A DNA stretch of 64,000 nucleotides from Bursaphelenchus xylophilus (taxonomy: Eukaryota > Nematoda > Chromadorea > Rhabditida > Aphelenchoididae): positions 12,953,291 to 13,017,290 of the forward strand of contig CAJFCV020000001.1 in the NCBI GenBank assembly GCA_904066235.2, read 5' to 3'. Positions 51,630 to 59,181 of this stretch are shown in pieces. A model generated the notes under the pieces. That model did not search any database. It was not told where the DNA came from and saw nothing but the letters and a program-made list of their open reading frames with translations. Within the stretch, counting starts at the first letter, position 1. Each line of letters begins with the position of its first letter. The position numbers and the translations under genes were made by a program.

Positions 51630-51744
51630 CTCCAAACAATTGCACTGTGCATCCTCAGAGACGCCGTCCGTTTCCGTGGAATGCAGCTTGTTCTTCGCTT
51701 TCAATCACTCCAGCTTCCTCGTCGACCATAAAAAAGTGGCCATT
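51630..51744 (-). pseudogene. Exon-like block with one in-frame stop
   Basis: On the minus strand an acceptor ...TTCATTCAG|AATGGCC (51745) and a donor TTGGAG|GTAAGC (51629) bound a 115-nt block. The frame from the ATG at 51743 reads MATFLWSTRKLE, a TGA, then LKAKNKLHSTETDGVSEDAQ and CNCLE up to the donor. Another frame is open through the first part only. Intact splice sites with an interrupted frame suggest an eroding exon of the minus-strand locus. Confidence 0.4.
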
Positions 51745-52260
51745 CTGAATGAAAAGTTGTTTTAAACAGTGAGAAATTTCATGTTATTCATCTCATGAAC
51801 AATATAAAAGTAGCACGATATCGTCATAATGACATGATTAGTGGCTAAAATTAGTCACTACTCCGTGTAAGATTGCTTTTTACGACCTCTTACATATTTT
51901 AATTCCCTTAATTTCCCCAAAAAAGCAAGAAATTCTGAAATTATTCCGAAAAATCACAAGAAACATAACATTCTAACATCCTAGCATGCAGACAAATGCG
52001 TATTCCAAAATGATCAATCACAAAACAGCACATATCAAGATTTTGCAAGCTTTTAAACCCAAGTCTAACCCGTTTATACCAGCAAAATCAGAGTTTAGAA
52101 AAACCCCCGTCTCTACCGTAACCATCCAAAAATATGTCGTCATGACTGGCTTTTACACAGCTAAACGCTTTTTCAGTTACAATGTTCCTAGTGTCCCCTT
52201 CTAATACCCGATTCCTGAATTGATCACTCCCAATTAACATACCGTTCTTATCTTCTGCAG

Positions 52261-52530
52261 ACCTTCAGGACACCATTGATTTCTCCAACTTCTCCAGGGC
52301 TCCAAGGAACGGATTCTTGATGGTTTCCATGAAAATAGACAATGTTAAAAATAGAATTGGCAGTATCCGCACTTATAACAAGAATAAAAGCCTACAATTG
52401 GTAAAAAAACAACTTACTTTAATCACCAAAGCAGGCTTTGATGATTGGGTGAAGGGGAGGGAGTGGGAGGGGAAAGGGAAAGGGAAAGGAGGGTGGTGGT
52501 GGGAGAGGAAGTGATGTGCCTCTCCTTTTT
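52261..52530. other. Exon-like sequence of uncertain strand
   Basis: On the minus strand 52266-52330 reads METIKNPFLGALEKLEKSMV to a stop, and 52425-52510 is a Pro/His/Phe-rich stretch ending TTAAAG at a GTAAGT-like donor. On the plus strand a strong acceptor 'cttctgcag' precedes an open frame from 52261. Its low-complexity GGGAGGGGAAAGGGAAA tail argues against plus-strand coding. Orientation is unresolved; the neighbours favour minus. Confidence 0.3.
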
Positions 52531-52645
52531 TCTGTTTTTTTATTCTTTCTTTTTTTATTTTTTTTTCTTTTTTTTTACCTTTTTTTATTTTTTTCTTTTT
52601 TTTTATTTTTTTCTTTTTTTATCATTTTTTTTTTCTTTTTTAAAG
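52510..52645. repeat. Poly-T rich tract 1
   Basis: T runs interrupted by A, C or TA. Equivalent tracts occur at 53318-53458, 54385-54470 and 54916-55195, at the boundaries of the duplicated exon blocks. Confidence 0.9.
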
Positions 52646-52773
52646 GTATCCGTTGCATGGGGCTTGGAGATCTCTGCAAATTAAAAGAATAAATTGAAGG
52701 ATCCTCAAAAAAATTGACAAGTATCTCAAGCTATCTGTAATTTCCTCAACTACTAATAAACCACGAAACTTAC

Positions 52774-52907
52774 ATTCTGAAGAGAGTGTGATAGGGGAGG
52801 AGTGTGGTGGGAGTGGAACGGAGGAGGGGTGCGGTGCGAGTGGGAGGGGTGGATGGGTGTTGCAAATGGAAAGGGGTGTGGCGAGAGTGAAGGTGATGTT
52901 TAGGTTC
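52774..52907 (-). CDS. Exon beta1 (Pro/Ser-rich)
   Basis: 134 nt with acceptor TTTTCAG and donor AAT|GTAAGT. Encodes NLNITFTLATPLSICN, then a Pro/Ser/His-rich segment and SSEC. It is almost identical to beta2 (53841-53974) and is the best-conserved part of the block. The residue pattern is compatible with a secreted or extracellular low-complexity segment, but there is no functional evidence. Confidence 0.45.
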
Positions 52908-53140
52908 CTGAAAATATATACCATATAGTTTGAGAAAAAACCAGGCTAAAAGCAAGGGTGAAACAACAACTTACATAGTGCAAAATGGGTGGTAAACAAT
53001 AGGGGTAGGGCAGTGAAATCTTGGAGCAATATCTGAAAATCAAATAATCAATTGAAGCATCACCAAACACAAGCAACAACAATCTCAAGAAGAATTCCCT
53101 AATATTTCCTCAACTACCAAAAAAAGCCATCAAAACTTAC

Positions 53141-53272
53141 ATTCCATGTTGTTTGTGTCGTTGGTTTGAGTCTCGGCCATATGGTGCCGTCCTGGGCCGA
53201 AGTTGAGGCATTGAAAGTAGCAGTCGGGAAATGTGCTCCAAAGATCCACTGGTTTGAGAGATGGGTCGTAAA
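53141..53272 (-). CDS. Exon delta1 of the minus-strand multi-exon locus
   Basis: 132 nt (a multiple of three) between acceptor ATTAG (53273) and donor GAAT|GTAAGT. It reads YDPSLKPVDLWSTFPDCY, then CLNFGPGRHHMAETQTND. Compared with delta2 and delta3, the first third is read in a shifted frame: the KQW(I)(F/L)G motif of the other copies is lost through an extra G, and a 2-nt 'at' insertion keeps the total length in frame. The family is not recognised. Confidence 0.5.
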
Positions 53273-53317
53273 CTAATAGGCAAATCAAATTTTACAAGAA
53301 AAGGATAAGGGTCACTT

Positions 53318-53458
53318 TAAAAAAAATTATTTTTTTATATTTTTCTTTTTTTTATTTTTTTATTTTTTTCTTTTTTTTTATTCTTTTTTCTATTTTTTTT
53401 TATTTTTTTTTCTTTTTTTTATTTTTTTTTCATTTTTTATGTTTTTTTTTCTTTTCTA
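53318..53458. repeat. Poly-T rich tract 2
   Basis: T-rich low-complexity tract at the junction of units 1 and 2. Confidence 0.9.
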
Positions 53459-53557
53459 AAGGTATCCGTTGTATGGGGCTTGGAGATCTCTGCAAATAAA
53501 AAGAATAAATTGAAGAACCCTCAAAAAAGAGTTGCCAATAATCTCAAGCCATCTGTA

Positions 53558-53804
53558 CATTGAGGGACCGGATCCAAGGGCAAAAAACGTCTCATTTTGC
53601 ATCCCGAAAGGGACCAAAATGTCTCCAAACCCTTCCCTTCTCTAAGCTGAAAAAACCGCGCTTTCAAGAGCCCGCTTTGAAGGAAAGGGCGCGCTTGTCA
53701 AAGCGGAGTTTTTAGCTTAGAGAAGGGAATGGTTTGGGGTCATTTTGGTCCCTTCCGGGTTGCAAAAGGAGACGTTTTTTGCCATTGGATCAGGTCCCTC
53801 GCTA
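53558..53804. mobile_element. Tc1-like MITE, copy 1 (247 bp)
   Basis: A near-perfect palindrome flanked by TA (53556-53557 and 53805-53806). Arms begin 'ttgagggaccggatcc' and contain 'ggcaaaaaacgt', 'ttttgcatcc' and 'cccttcccttctctaagct'; the right arm is the complement. The right end has two changes from the CCCTCACTG of copy 2. It sits in an intron of unit 2, and the empty site 'ctgtaatttcc' survives in unit 1 (about 52736). Confidence 0.9.
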
Positions 53805-53840
53805 TAATTTCCTCAACTACCAACAAACCACAAAACTTAC

Positions 53841-53974
53841 ATTCTGAAGAGAGTGTGATAGGGGAGGAGTGTGGTGGGAGTGGAACGGAGGAGGGGTGCG
53901 GTGCGAGTGGGAGGGGAGGATGGGTGTTGCAAATGGAAAGGGGTGTGGCGAGAGTGAAGGTGATGTTTAGGTTC
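53841..53974 (-). CDS. Exon beta2 (Pro/Ser-rich)
   Basis: 134 nt, nearly identical to beta1, with the same acceptor and donor. The gamma exon and intron between beta and delta are also conserved in order, supporting a recent tandem duplication. Confidence 0.45.
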
Positions 53975-54220
53975 CTGAAAATATATACCATATAGTTTGA
54001 GAAAAAACCAGGCTAAAAGCAAGGGTGAAACAACAACTTACATAGTGAAAAATGGGTGGTAAACATTTGGGATATTTGGGATACGCAGTGAAATCTTGGA
54101 GCAATATCTGAAAGTAAAAAAATATTAAATTGAAAAACAACCAAAAAAACAAGCAACAACAATCTCAAGAAGAATTCCCTAACATTTCCTCAACTACCAA
54201 AAAAAGCCATCAAAACTTAC

Positions 54221-54349
54221 ATTCCATGTTGTTTCTGTCGTTGGTTTGAGTCTCGGCCATGGTGCCGTCCTGGGCCGAAGTTGAGGCATAGAAAGTAGCA
54301 GTCGGGAAATGTGCTCCAAAGATCCACTGTTTGAGAGATGGGTCGTAAA
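54221..54349 (-). CDS. Exon delta2
   Basis: 129 nt with acceptor ATTAG and donor GAAT|GTAAGT. It reads YDPSLKQWIFGAHFPTATFY, then ASTSAQDGTMAETQTNDR. It shares KQW(I)(F)G with delta3 and AETQTN with both other copies. Its middle is read in a different frame from delta1 and delta3, restored by a 2-nt difference before AETQ. The exon is a multiple of three. Confidence 0.5.
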
Positions 54350-54384
54350 CTAATAGGCAAATCAAATTTTACAAGAAAAGGATA

Positions 54385-54470
54385 AGGAAAAAATTATTTT
54401 TTTATATTTTTCTTTTTTTTTTATTTTTTTTTATTTTTTTTCTTATTTTTTTCTTTTTTTTTATTTTACA
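54385..54470. repeat. Poly-T rich tract 3
   Basis: T-rich low-complexity tract between units 2 and 3. Confidence 0.9.
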
Positions 54471-54616
54471 TCCGAATCGCAGCAAAGAAATTGGACCGAA
54501 TATCTGAAAATAAAAAAACATTAAATTTAAGAACAACCAAAAAAACAAGTAACAACAATCTCAAGAAGAATTCCCTAATATTTCCTCAAATACCAAAAAA
54601 AGCCATCAAAACTTAC

Positions 54617-54742
54617 ATTCCATGGTGTTTCTGACGTTGGTCTGAGTCTCGGCGAAAGGGTGCCGTCCTGGGCCGAAGTTGGGAGTGATGCTGTTGAATT
54701 TGCGTTGTTTTCCAAGGATCCATTGCTTTCCGGGATGATTTT
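54617..54742 (-). CDS. Exon delta3 (unit 3)
   Basis: 126 nt with acceptor TTTGCAG and donor GAAT|GTAAGT. It reads NHPGKQWILGKQRKFNSITP, then NFGPGRHPFAETQTNV and RNTME. It holds both motifs that the other copies hold singly (KQW(I)(L)G and NFGPGRH), so it probably keeps the ancestral frame. A gamma-like remnant follows at 54475-54510 ('ggaccgaatatctgaaaat'). No beta exon is present, so unit 3 is partial. The family is not recognised. Confidence 0.55.
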
Positions 54743-54816
54743 CTGCAAATATAGATCACATAATTTGAGATTAAAAATATACGCTAAAATGGTATAAAAC
54801 GATAACTTACGTAGTT

Positions 54817-54899
54817 AAAAAATGGTGATAAATCATATACGAATAAAAAATGGTGATAAATTATACATACGAATAAAAAATAGTGACAAATCATGTACA
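54817..54899. repeat. Short tandem repeat, three ~29-bp copies
   Basis: 'aaaaaatggtgataaat' followed by 'catatacgaat' or 'tatacatacgaat' recurs three times, the last as 'aaaaaatagtgacaaat'. Confidence 0.8.
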
Positions 54900-54915
54900 A
54901 TGAGGGGTAAATTTA

Positions 54916-55195
54916 AAATTTTTTTTATTTATTTTTTTATTTTTTGTTTTTTTTACTTTTTTTAATTTTTTTCTTTTTTTTTGGCTTTTCTCTTATTTTT
55001 TCAAAATATTTTTTTTTATTTTTTTGCCTTTTTTTATTTTTTTTTGGCCATTTCATTTTTTTGGCTCTTTTTTTTTGGCCTTTTCAATTTTTTTGGGCTC
55101 TTTTTTTGGCCGTTTCATTTTTTTGGCTCTTTTTTTGGCCCTTTTTTAGGCCTTTTTCATTTTTTGGTTTTTTTTTACATATTTTCTTCTTTCTT
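54916..55195. repeat. Poly-T / TTTTTTGGC(C) low-complexity tract
   Basis: Long T runs with a recurrent 'tttttttggcc(c/t)tttt' motif about every 20-30 bp after 55040. The Phe-rich plus-strand frames here are composition artefacts. Confidence 0.85.
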
Positions 55196-55267
55196 TTACT
55201 TCTTCGGTGGCGGGTATTGACGAGAGAGCATCTCTGAAAAATAAAAAAATTAACTGAAAACAACGTA

Positions 55268-55514
55268 CAGTGAGGGACCTGATCCAATGGCAAAAAACGT
55301 GTGATTTTGCATCCTGGAATGGACCAAAATGTCTCCAAACCCTTCCCTTATCTAAGCTAAAAAACTCCGCTTTGAAAAGCGCGCTCTTTCCTTCAAGGCG
55401 GGCTCTTCAAAGCGGGGTTTTTTAGCTTAGAGAAGGGAAGGGTTTGGAGACATTTTGGTCCCTTCCGGGATGCAAAAGGAGACGTTTTTTGCGATTGGAT
55501 CCGGTCCCTCACTG
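55268..55514. mobile_element. Tc1-like MITE, copy 2 (247 bp)
   Basis: The best-preserved copy. It begins 'cagtgagggacctgatcc' and ends with the complement 'ggatccggtccctcactg', flanked by TA at 55266-55267 and 55515-55516. Same length and inner palindrome as copy 1. No transposase. Confidence 0.92.
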
Positions 55515-55547
55515 TAAAACACATGTATTACATATGTTTGTGTAATT

Positions 55548-55850
55548 TTATAAAAAAAAATTAGCTGCCCAATTTTGGTCGGTAAGGGTGAAATAATCCT
55601 CAGAACTTTTCTCGCAACACCATGTAAATCCCCCTTTTTTATCGGAACTATTAATTAAAGTGTAGTATTAATCAAATGTGATATTTGAAGACTTGTCAAA
55701 CGCGCTCACTTTAGCTCAAAATAAAGCTATGGATTTGGTAGAAACTTTGTCAAAAAGGCATTCTCATGGTGTTGCGAGAAAAGCTCAGAGGATTTTTTCG
55801 CCCTTACAAACCAAAATTAGACAGCTAATTTTGACATATTCTGAATCAGT
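55548..55850. mobile_element. Foldback MITE, copy B
   Basis: Arms 'ttagctgcccaattttgg' (55562) through 'cagaacttttctcgc' to 'aacaccat', and the complement from 'atggtgttgcgag' (about 55767) to 'agacagctaa' (55828). The core shares 'gtgtagtattaatcaaa' with copy A at 50390-50692. Outer similarity extends into 'gacatattctgaatcag', so the true ends may lie a few bases further out. Confidence 0.75.
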
Positions 55851-55904
55851 AAAATTGTGCGAATTTTTTGATATATGACTCGACCTGTACGTCCGAAACA
55901 TGTC

Positions 55905-56325
55905 AACCAGTACAAAAAATCCAAATTTGCCAAAAAACATGCCCAAAAATTTACACCTAGCAAAAAAATCCATTTCGAACAAAAAATTTAAATCTGCTGA
56001 AAAATTCTCATCTTGCCCAAAATTCCCGTTCTGCCCGAAAATTCCCATTCTGTCCAAAAAAATCCTAATTTTGCCCAAAAAATCATACTTTGCCCAAAGA
56101 AATTCCATCTTGCCCAAAAATTTCTATCTTGCCCAAAATTCTCATTCTGCCAAAAAACCCCAACCTGTCCCAAAACAACCATTTTGCTCAAAAAACTCTC
56201 TTCTTGCCCAAAAAGTTCTCCACATTGCCCAAAAAATCCATATTGCCCAAAAAAACCCCCAAGATATCCCAAAACCCCTATTTTGCCCAAAAGTTCCAGG
56301 CAAATTGACCTGTCCAAAAGGTCAA
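55905..56325. repeat. Degenerate minisatellite, 'ttgcccaaaaa' units
   Basis: About 20 imperfect units of roughly 20 bp, each with 'ttgcccaaaa' or 'ctgcccaaaa'. Because the unit is near 21 bp, frames on both strands stay open and give repetitive peptides (plus strand 'AQK'/'LPK', minus 'FGQ'). These frames are not genes. Confidence 0.85.
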
Positions 56326-56341
56326 AAATCCATTGCAAAAC

Positions 56342-56960
56342 CTACGGGGTGATTGGTTTGATGGTTGCTTCCACATCCAAGGACGGGATGTACCTCAAGT
56401 AGCCGTACAAGATTCATCCGTCACAATTGAACTGTGCGCCCAGCTTCTTCTGGTCGTAATCCAGGAGGTCCAGGAAGCCGAGGTTTCGTTTGGCTTCGAT
56501 TTTTCGGACCACTACGTCCTTCTGCAGTTACACGTCGACCACCTGGCGCAACGAACTGTTAAAATTCCAGAGACGGTTGATGTATTTGGAGAATTCGAGG
56601 CATTGGACGGCGGCCAGTCCACCGCCTCTCAGGGGACGCATGCATTCCGACATGAGCAGGTCCAGGTCGGTCATTTCAGTTTCGCGACACTGAAATTCCA
56701 ACAAATAACGTCAAAATCACAAAAAAAATAAAAAAAAATCATCTAAATCAATATCACTTCCAAAAAATTTTTAAAAAATCCAAAAAAAATCACCTGAATT
56801 TGTGTGAATTCCGAGGAAGAGCAGATTAGGGCCAAAATATGATCATAAGTCATGTTCGGGGTCAGTTTGACAGCTTCATGTCCATTCGTGAAGGTCTCGA
56901 TCGACTCAATTGTAAAGTGACGCAATTCGTCCCAAATCCGTCGAATTCAAGTAGCCGGTG
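56342..56960 (-). pseudogene. Two-exon minus-strand pseudogene
   Basis: Exon 1 (56960-56794) lies between acceptor ATTTCAG and donor TTCAG|GTGATT and reads IRRIWDELRHFTIESIETF, TNGHEAVKLTPNMTYDHIL, then CSSSEFTQIQ. Exon 2 (56689-56342), after ATTTCAG, continues in phase with CRETEMTDLDLLMSECMRPL, LEFSKYINRLWNFNSSLRQ, then a TAA at 56528. It reads on with KDVVVRKIEAKRNLGFLDLL, meets a TGA at 56414, and then has GYLRYIPSLDVEATIKP before a final TAG. A TGA also lies four codons into exon 1. The splice sites are intact and the sequence is plainly protein-derived, but three in-frame stops make it a pseudogene. It resembles the large, fast-evolving nematode families such as F-box relatives only in style; no domain is identified. 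Confidence 0.6.
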
Positions 56961-57188
56961 CTGAAATTATTCGATTACACTCTCTGACACATAATCTAGA
57001 CATGAGAAAACCTCTGAGTTCAGCCAAAAAAATATCAAAAAACTAGACTTTTTAACCTTATACTTGACTTCTACTAAACCCAAAAAAATCTTCTTCAACT
57101 TTTCCCAAATTTAGCACATATTCTTTAGATTATCCCCAAATCCATCCCAGAAAATTTTAGCTTAAAATTTTAGCCATCCAGAAAATTT
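56961..57188. other. AT-rich, no gene seen
   Basis: Intron-like or intergenic sequence upstream of the pseudogene. Repeats of 'gaaaattttag' occur at 57150-57190. Confidence 0.5.
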
Positions 57189-57880
57189 TAGTGAGGGACC
57201 TGATCTAATGGCAAAAAACGTGTGATTTTGCATCCTGGAATCAGGGGTGGTCAGCGGACCCTATTTTTCCGATTTTCGGCCCGCGGCCCGGCCCGTCTAA
57301 TTACCGGCCCGGCCCGGCCCGTCTAGTCTTTTTCCAGGCCCGGCCCGGCCCGGCCCGTGACGGGCCTGGCCCGGCCCGGCCCGTGCAGGCCCGTTTATAG
57401 AGGGTTCTGCGAACTGCGCCCAAGCTTGGGATCTAAACTTAGGCAAAAAAGGCGTTGATATAGCTAGTAAAGGATCAATGTGATAGTTTTGTGGTTTTAT
57501 AATGGAACTATAGACTTGTAAACGTTTTAGAACTTGAGAAACAGCAACTATAACAACATCAATTAATTTTCCCGGCGCGAAAACAATGAATGCCAACGGT
57601 TTGGCATTGTAATTTAGACGGGCCGGGCCGGGCCGGAAAAAACCCCAGGCCCGCGGCCCGGCCCGGCCCGTGACGGGCCCGGCCCGTTTGTAATTTTCCA
57701 TTTTTGAGCCCGGCCGGCCCGTCACGGGCCGGCCCGGCCCACTGACCACCCCTGCCTGGAATGGACCAAAATGATTCCGAACCCTTCCCTTATCTAACAA
57801 CTTTGACGGAGTTTTTTTTACACCCCGAAACGAACTTTTTTAGTTGATAGAAATGGTTGGCATTCTGCATCAAGGAAAAC
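57189..57880. mobile_element. Tc1-like MITE, copy 3, degenerate and split
   Basis: The left part (57190-57241) matches the MITE arm: 'gtgagggacctgatc', 'ggcaaaaaacgt' and 'ttttgcatcctgg'. A hAT element (57242-57754) interrupts it. The right part resumes at 57755 with 'cctggaatggaccaaaatg' and 'cccttcccttatctaa', then decays over about 120 bp. The original right end is not recognisable. Confidence 0.75.
57242..57754. mobile_element. hAT-like MITE (513 bp) with GC-rich subterminal repeats
   Basis: Perfect 13-bp terminal inverted repeats, caggggtggtcag and its complement. An exact 8-bp target duplication, cctggaat, lies at 57234-57241 and 57755-57762. The 8-bp duplication and CAGGGGT-type ends are diagnostic of the hAT superfamily. 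Both subterminal regions hold runs of 'ggcccggcccg(tc)' in opposite orientation, while the centre (57395-57610) is ordinary AT-rich DNA. No transposase. The Gly/Pro/Arg-rich minus frame at 57297-57800 is a by-product. Confidence 0.93.
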
Positions 57881-57953
57881 TTTGCGGACAGATGCAAAAT
57901 AAATTTGCAGAAACGAGCGTGAACCGTTTTGCAGAAGGTGTAAAAGTAAGAGA

Positions 57954-58199
57954 ATGGCTTCTGAAGTTGGAGAATTGGTTACTTTAGGTGATAAAAGGCA
58001 TCTCTTGGATATACGTAAGTGTTTTTATGTTTTTTCGTTCTTTCGAAATTTAGGTATCGACCATGTGGTGAAGAATCGACTCGGAAACGGCATTTTAGTC
58101 CAAATTTGGGGAAAATGCTTAGTCAGATTTGTTTATGAGACCTTTCTGCAGGTCAGTGCAAATTTTTGCTCTACTAAGCTCGAAAAATCTCGGTTTTAG
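57954..58199 (+). CDS. Small two-exon plus-strand gene
   Basis: Exon 1 (57954-58014) starts with ATG soon after a TTTTGCAG acceptor-like site (usable for trans-splicing) and reads MASEVGELVTLGDKRHLLDI. A 39-nt intron follows (58015-58053, GTAAGT...AATTTAG). Exon 2 restores the phase as R-IDHVVKNRLGNGILVQIWG, then KCLVRFVYETFLQ, and runs on to TAG at 58199. Spliced length is 68 codons. CAG|GTCAGT at about 58153 could be another donor, in which case the gene continues and the 3' end here is wrong. Phase conservation across a canonical tiny intron is the main evidence. The family is not recognised. Confidence 0.5.
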   Translation: MASEVGELVTLGDKRHLLDIRKCFYVFSFFRNLGIDHVVKNRLGNGILVQIWGKCLVRFVYETFLQVSANFCSTKLEKSRF

Positions 58200-58575
58200 C
58201 TAAATTTTTAAATGATTTGACTTATTTTGGCCATATTTATCACATTTGGAGTTCATAATACATCTATTCGGGTTAGAAGCCACTTTCTGAGCGTATTTTA
58301 GCATTCTCGACATCATCAGTTCATAAATTGTTGCCCTTCTGCCTCCAGGATACTTTTATATTAATTTAGGTAACAATTTATTGAAAAACGTTTCGATTTT
58401 TGCGCTATCTCGTTGGGACATGGAACTATTGCGACATAACATACGTTATACAACGTTAATATGTTGTGTAACGTTGTGTTAGATGGATATATCTTTCCGG
58501 CGTGCAGCTGATTATCCCGAAATTCCTAAGCATGACTCCTAAACTTCGCAGGAGACGAATATAAATCTTGCTTAC
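58200..58575. other. No gene seen
   Basis: AT-rich. Possible acceptors 'attttag' (58304) and 'cctccag' (58349) could belong to the preceding gene if its second donor is used. 'gttatacaacgttaatatgttg' near 58446 is an imperfect palindrome. Confidence 0.4.
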
Positions 58576-58670
58576 CTCAATTTCATTGATTGGTTCACTG
58601 AGGCCCCCCCCCCCGGACTAATTCAGGGGGCGAGGGTTCCAGGTCCACTTCGGTCTGGACTGGCCTTGAA
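58576..58670 (-). CDS. Proline-rich exon, copy 1
   Basis: 95 nt between acceptor TTTCAG (58671) and donor GAG|GTAAGC. It reads SRPVQTEVDLEPSPPELVRG, then GLSEPINEIE, through a C10 run (58607) on the plus strand. It shares EVD.xP.PPE..RG with the block at 58977-59181, and at DNA level 'gactaattcagggggc' with copies 2 and 3. Confidence 0.4.
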
Positions 58671-58743
58671 CTGAAAGTGGGAAAATTATATTACTTTAGC
58701 CCAAAAAAGTCAAAAATTTCCGGAAAACAGAAGGAAATCTTAC

Positions 58744-58936
58744 CTTATTGGTCTAGCCGAGCACCCGTAAAGTTATCCAGAGGGCCCCCCGCATGAAGCG
58801 GAGGGCCTGGGTGCTCCGGTTCGATGCGCCAGTCACCGGAAAAAAGGTGAGCACCCATGAAATTCCAGCGGCCCCCCGGGCTGATTCGGGGGGCTAGGGT
58901 GCTCCACCTTTCCCAGTTCATCCTTTTTAGGGAATT
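58744..58936 (-). CDS. Proline-rich exon, copy 2
   Basis: 193 nt with acceptor ATTCAG-type (58937) and donor AAG|GTAAG. One frame reads SLKRMNWERWSTLAPRISPG, then WNFMGAHLFSGDWRIEPEH and GGPLDNFTGARLDQ to a stop just before the donor. Another frame gives VEHPSPPNQPGGPLEFHG, which resembles copies 1 and 3. The DNA contains the shared 'ccccccgggctgattcgggg'. The frame is uncertain. Confidence 0.35.
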
Positions 58937-58976
58937 CTGAAAAAAAGGCAAACATAAATTCAACACGATAACTTAC

Positions 58977-59181
58977 CTTATTTTAGTCCAAAATCACCAA
59001 TATTGACCATAAAAAGTGGATGGGGCACCCTTTTTTTATTCCAGATGCCCCCCGGGCTGATTCAGGGGGCAAGGGTGCCGTATCCACTTCTTCACTCCGG
59101 TCTGAGCTGGCCTTTGATCTTTGGCTCCACCTTATCCAAGGAACCAAGGTGCATCATTAGGCGGAGCATGCGTCCTTCTGC
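58977..59181 (-). CDS. Exon following the coiled-coil gene, and proline-rich copy 3
   Basis: The block runs from acceptor TTTTTTCAG (59182) to donor AATAAG|GTAAGT. Its first 50 nt in the phase of the upstream exon give RRRTHAPPNDAPWFLG and a stop at 59132, a plausible C-terminus for the gene at 59309-60340. Further on, another frame reads SSDRSEEVDTAPLPPESARG, then ASGIKKGCPIHFLW, homologous to copy 1. The block therefore serves either as 3' exon plus untranslated region or as a further coding exon. Confidence 0.45.

Larger units (their letters stand above)
52640..53300 (-). repeat. Duplicated exon block, unit 1
   Basis: First of the tandem blocks. On the minus strand, from high to low coordinates, it contains exon delta1 (53272-53141, 132 nt), gamma1 (53032-52975, 58 nt) and beta1 (52907-52774, 134 nt). 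All have TTTCAG or TTAG acceptors and AAT|GTAAGT-type donors. Near 52645-52675 is 'ggtatccgttg..tggggcttgg', which is repeated in unit 2. Beta1 encodes NLNITFTLATPLSICN followed by a Pro/Ser/His-rich tail. Delta1 encodes NFGPGRHHMAETQTND. The same exon order recurs in unit 2. Confidence 0.7.
53450..54365 (-). repeat. Duplicated exon block, unit 2 (with MITE insertion)
   Basis: A repeat of unit 1 at an offset of 1067 bp, of which 249 bp are the MITE at 53558-53804 plus its TA. The true unit is thus about 0.82 kb. Exons are delta2 (54349-54221, 129 nt), gamma2 (54107-54042, 66 nt) and beta2 (53974-53841, 134 nt). Gamma2 differs from gamma1 by 8 nt, so the two units cannot both keep the same downstream phase. 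Confidence 0.7.

Noticed and set aside
54944..55338. Phe-rich plus-strand and Lys-rich minus-strand frames
   Set aside because: Poly-T low complexity; no codon pattern beyond composition.
55785..56402. Five overlapping frames with AQK/LPK or FGQ repeats
   Set aside because: Produced by the degenerate ~21-bp minisatellite, open on both strands.
57297..57800. 167-codon Gly/Pro/Arg-rich minus-strand frame
   Set aside because: Created by the 'ggcccggcccg' subterminal repeats of the hAT element and crosses its target duplication.
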